DNA from: Lentzea kentuckyensis
Lineage (GTDB): Bacteria; Actinomycetota; Actinomycetes; Mycobacteriales; Pseudonocardiaceae
Assembly: GCF_002150765.1 (NCBI RefSeq)
Contig: NZ_MUYM01000028.1
Location: 6,815 to 70,814, forward strand
Direction of reading: 5' to 3'
DNA: 64,000 nucleotides
A model generated the notes under the pieces. The model made no database searches. It saw only the letters and a list, made by a program, of their open reading frames with translations, and had not been told where the DNA came from. Made by a program: the position numbers and the translations under genes. Of this stretch, positions 62,406 through 64,000 are shown one piece after another. Each line of letters opens with the position of its first letter. Position 1 is the first letter of the stretch.

Positions 62406-62984
62406 CTACGTGAGGTCGCCGGCGATACGGGCGGCCTCACGTGCCGCGATCTCGACACGGTTGTGCAACTCGGACCACCCCTCAGGTAGGTTGCTGACCG
62501 TTGGGTGGTACCCGGCGCTGCCATCGATGAGCTCGCGGACGATATCGGCGTGACCAGCGTGCCGACAGGTCTCGGTGATCATGTGGACGAGCATCCACTG
62601 CAAGGTCACATCTCGCATGCCTTCGGGAAAGTGTGGCACCTTGCCGGGTGAGTCGAGATCAAGTGCCGCGATGGTGGCGTCGGCGTGCATCCACGACCGC
62701 TTGTACTCCGCGATAACCTCCTTGCTCGTCTCGTCCGGGCGGGCGAGGAAGTCCTCCGATTGAGTGCGGTCGACCCGCCACTCCGCCGCGTGGGCGGGCC
62801 GGTCGAACACTTCGCCGAAGTAGCCGAACTCGTTGCCCGTCATGTGCTTCACCAGTCCGAGCAGATTGGTGCCGGTCGGGGTGAGCGGTCGGCGCGCGTC
62901 GTACTCGGAAAGGCCATCGAGCTTCCACACCAGTACGTCGCGTACCTGCTGCAAGTACAGGTGCAGATAGATTTTCGTGTCCAC
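62406..62984 (-). CDS. DinB/DUF664-family protein
   Basis: 192 residues, a four-helix bundle with metal-ligand His residues in GLVKHMTGNEFGYFGEVFD and in MLVHMITETCRHAGHADIVRE. DUF664/DinB-like proteins of actinobacteria include bacillithiol/mycothiol transferases and detoxification enzymes, so thiol transfer is possible. It is convergent with the oxidoreductase gene and divergent from the AraC gene. Confidence 0.85.
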   Translation of the reverse strand: MDTKIYLHLYLQQVRDVLVWKLDGLSEYDARRPLTPTGTNLLGLVKHMTGNEFGYFGEVFDRPAHAAEWRVDRTQSEDFLARPDETSKEVIAEYKRSWMHADATIAALDLDSPGKVPHFPEGMRDVTLQWMLVHMITETCRHAGHADIVRELIDGSAGYHPTVSNLPEGWSELHNRVEIAAREAARIAGDLT

Positions 62985-63073
62985 ATCCCGACTCTAGAAG
63001 TCCGGTGCCGCCGCGGTCTTGAACACCAGTGCCGTATGGATCGACGATGCGTGCCATGTGATTGGATGGCCCG

Positions 63074-63994
63074 ATGGACCCGGTACGTGGCGCGGTTCGG
63101 CTGGACACCGAGCGGTTCGGTGTGGACGCCTTCCGCGACGGCTGGAAAGCGCAGATCGGCGACGGTTTCACGTTGCCCGCTTTCAACCACGAAGCCACAT
63201 CTGGTGCCATCGTTCGTGGTTGTGCCTCCCGCGTCGGGGACTCAGCCATCACAGACTTCGAGACCGCCACACGTGTACAGGTCGATTCCGCGTTTCCCGA
63301 CAACGGCGAACTGCGGATGTACGTGGTGCATCGTGGCGCCTACATCCTCAGACGTGAACGCGACACGGTGGTTGTCGATGCCGGCCAGTTCCTGCTGAGC
63401 CGATCGATCGGGCTGACCGGTTACGACGTCGCTGCGGGCACTTCCGCCCAAGTGATCGGCCTGCCCGCTGAGGCGCTGGGCGTGTTCGCCGACAGCACGC
63501 GAGCGACCGGCCCGGCCGCCGCCGCGGAGGTTCGTGTGCTCCTGGCACACACGCGTGTCGTCCAGGCGACGCTCGGCGACCTCAGCGATGACGGCGTCCA
63601 CGCAAGTCGCAACGCGTTGGTCGAGCTGGTTCGCGGGGTCTTGCACGGATATGTCGACGGCACCGAGCCCGGCCCGCTGGTCCACGCGGCCAGAAACCTC
63701 GCCGATCAACTACTCACCAACCCGGACCTGACACCAGCGCTGCTGGCGAGCCACCTCAAGGTCTCGTTGCGCACGCTGCACCGGGCTTTCGCGTCAACCG
63801 GCGAGCCCGTCACGGCGTACATCCGCCGGCGGCGCCTCGAGCAGGCGCGCCGCGCGCTCCTCTCGCCCTCCCACAGCACGGTTTCCGAGATCGCGGCACG
63901 CTGGCAGTTCGCCGACAGCAGCCACTTCATCCGAACATTTCGTCGCTACTACGGCCAGACGCCGGCCCGCTTTGCCCGCGATCACTATCACTGA
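63074..63994 (+). CDS. AraC-family transcriptional regulator
   Basis: 306 residues. The N-terminal cupin-like sensor (about 30-160; FETATRVQVDSAFP, VDAGQFLLSRSIGLTGYDVA) is of the AraC-binding-like type. The C-terminal pair of HTHs (about 205-306) has LTPALLASHLKVSLRTLHRAF and VSEIAARWQFADSSHFIRTF, ending FRRYYGQTPARFARDHY. It lies 89 bases from the divergent DinB-family gene and could regulate it. The gene is complete; its stop is 6 bases from the window end. Confidence 0.9.
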   Translation: MDPVRGAVRLDTERFGVDAFRDGWKAQIGDGFTLPAFNHEATSGAIVRGCASRVGDSAITDFETATRVQVDSAFPDNGELRMYVVHRGAYILRRERDTVVVDAGQFLLSRSIGLTGYDVAAGTSAQVIGLPAEALGVFADSTRATGPAAAAEVRVLLAHTRVVQATLGDLSDDGVHASRNALVELVRGVLHGYVDGTEPGPLVHAARNLADQLLTNPDLTPALLASHLKVSLRTLHRAFASTGEPVTAYIRRRRLEQARRALLSPSHSTVSEIAARWQFADSSHFIRTFRRYYGQTPARFARDHYH

Positions 63995-64000
63995 GCGTTT

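Overview
The window is high-GC actinobacterial DNA. AfsR/SARP regulators, an ECF sigma/anti-sigma pair, a ROK repressor, CBM2-bearing secreted glycosidases and a large NRPS locus suggest a filamentous actinomycete, probably Pseudonocardiaceae (Lentzea/Saccharothrix/Actinosynnema-like). The genus is inferred from gene content only.

Layout. (1) 0.2-7.2 kb: a SARP-type regulator (-), a small DUF4242-like protein, and a tight operon of SRPBCC protein, flavodoxin-like oxidoreductase, ECF sigma factor and zinc-finger anti-sigma factor. A secreted LVIVD/P-domain protein and a membrane-anchored His-rich protein follow. (2) 7.5-16.5 kb: a cold-shock protein, then a mannan/galactoside utilisation locus: GH27 alpha-galactosidase, CBM2-GH5 glucanase/mannanase, GH2 beta-mannosidase and a ROK repressor, with a truncated GH5 mannanase beside it. 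(3) 16.1-18.5 kb: a mosaic of broken genes (mannanase C-terminal half, serine-hydrolase N-terminus, TetR remnant) around one intact membrane protein.

(4) 18.5-47.8 kb: the centrepiece, a compact NRPS gene cluster of 19 genes in two divergent operons that leave one 498-bp intergenic region. Nearly all genes overlap or lie within 10 bases of the next. The left operon (-) encodes a C-A-T-C-A-T-C-A-T NRPS (A-domain codes read as Ala, Gly and an unusual third), a C-T protein, an A-T protein with an Asn/Asp-like code, an MFS pump, a SyrP-like Fe/2-oxoglutarate hydroxylase, MbtH, a fused E1 alpha/beta thiamine-diphosphate enzyme with its own lipoyl E2, a GT4-type glycosyltransferase, an SCP2-like protein and a YbaK-type tRNA deacylase. 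The right operon (+) encodes a serine hydrolase, an amidase, a second A-T protein with the identical specificity code, a stand-alone thioester reductase, an acyl-CoA dehydrogenase-like enzyme and a three-gene ABC exporter. There is no thioesterase domain, no E3 and no pathway-specific regulator inside. I infer an acylated Ala-Gly-X peptide extended with a (hydroxylated) Asx-type unit, with reductive or hydrolytic release and glycosylation. I cannot name the product.

(5) 47.8-58 kb: a broken IS-type integrase marks the cluster edge. Then come three secreted enzymes (GH172/DUF2961, CHAP amidase/peptidase, GH73 glucosaminidase) that share the same roughly 48-residue FG-GAP-like WHD repeat array, and a large AfsR-type NB-ARC/TPR regulator. 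(6) 58-64 kb: ordinary accessory genes: APH-family kinase, LysR regulator divergent to an MDR oxidoreductase, DinB-family protein and AraC regulator. I saw no tRNA, rRNA, CRISPR array or intact mobile element.
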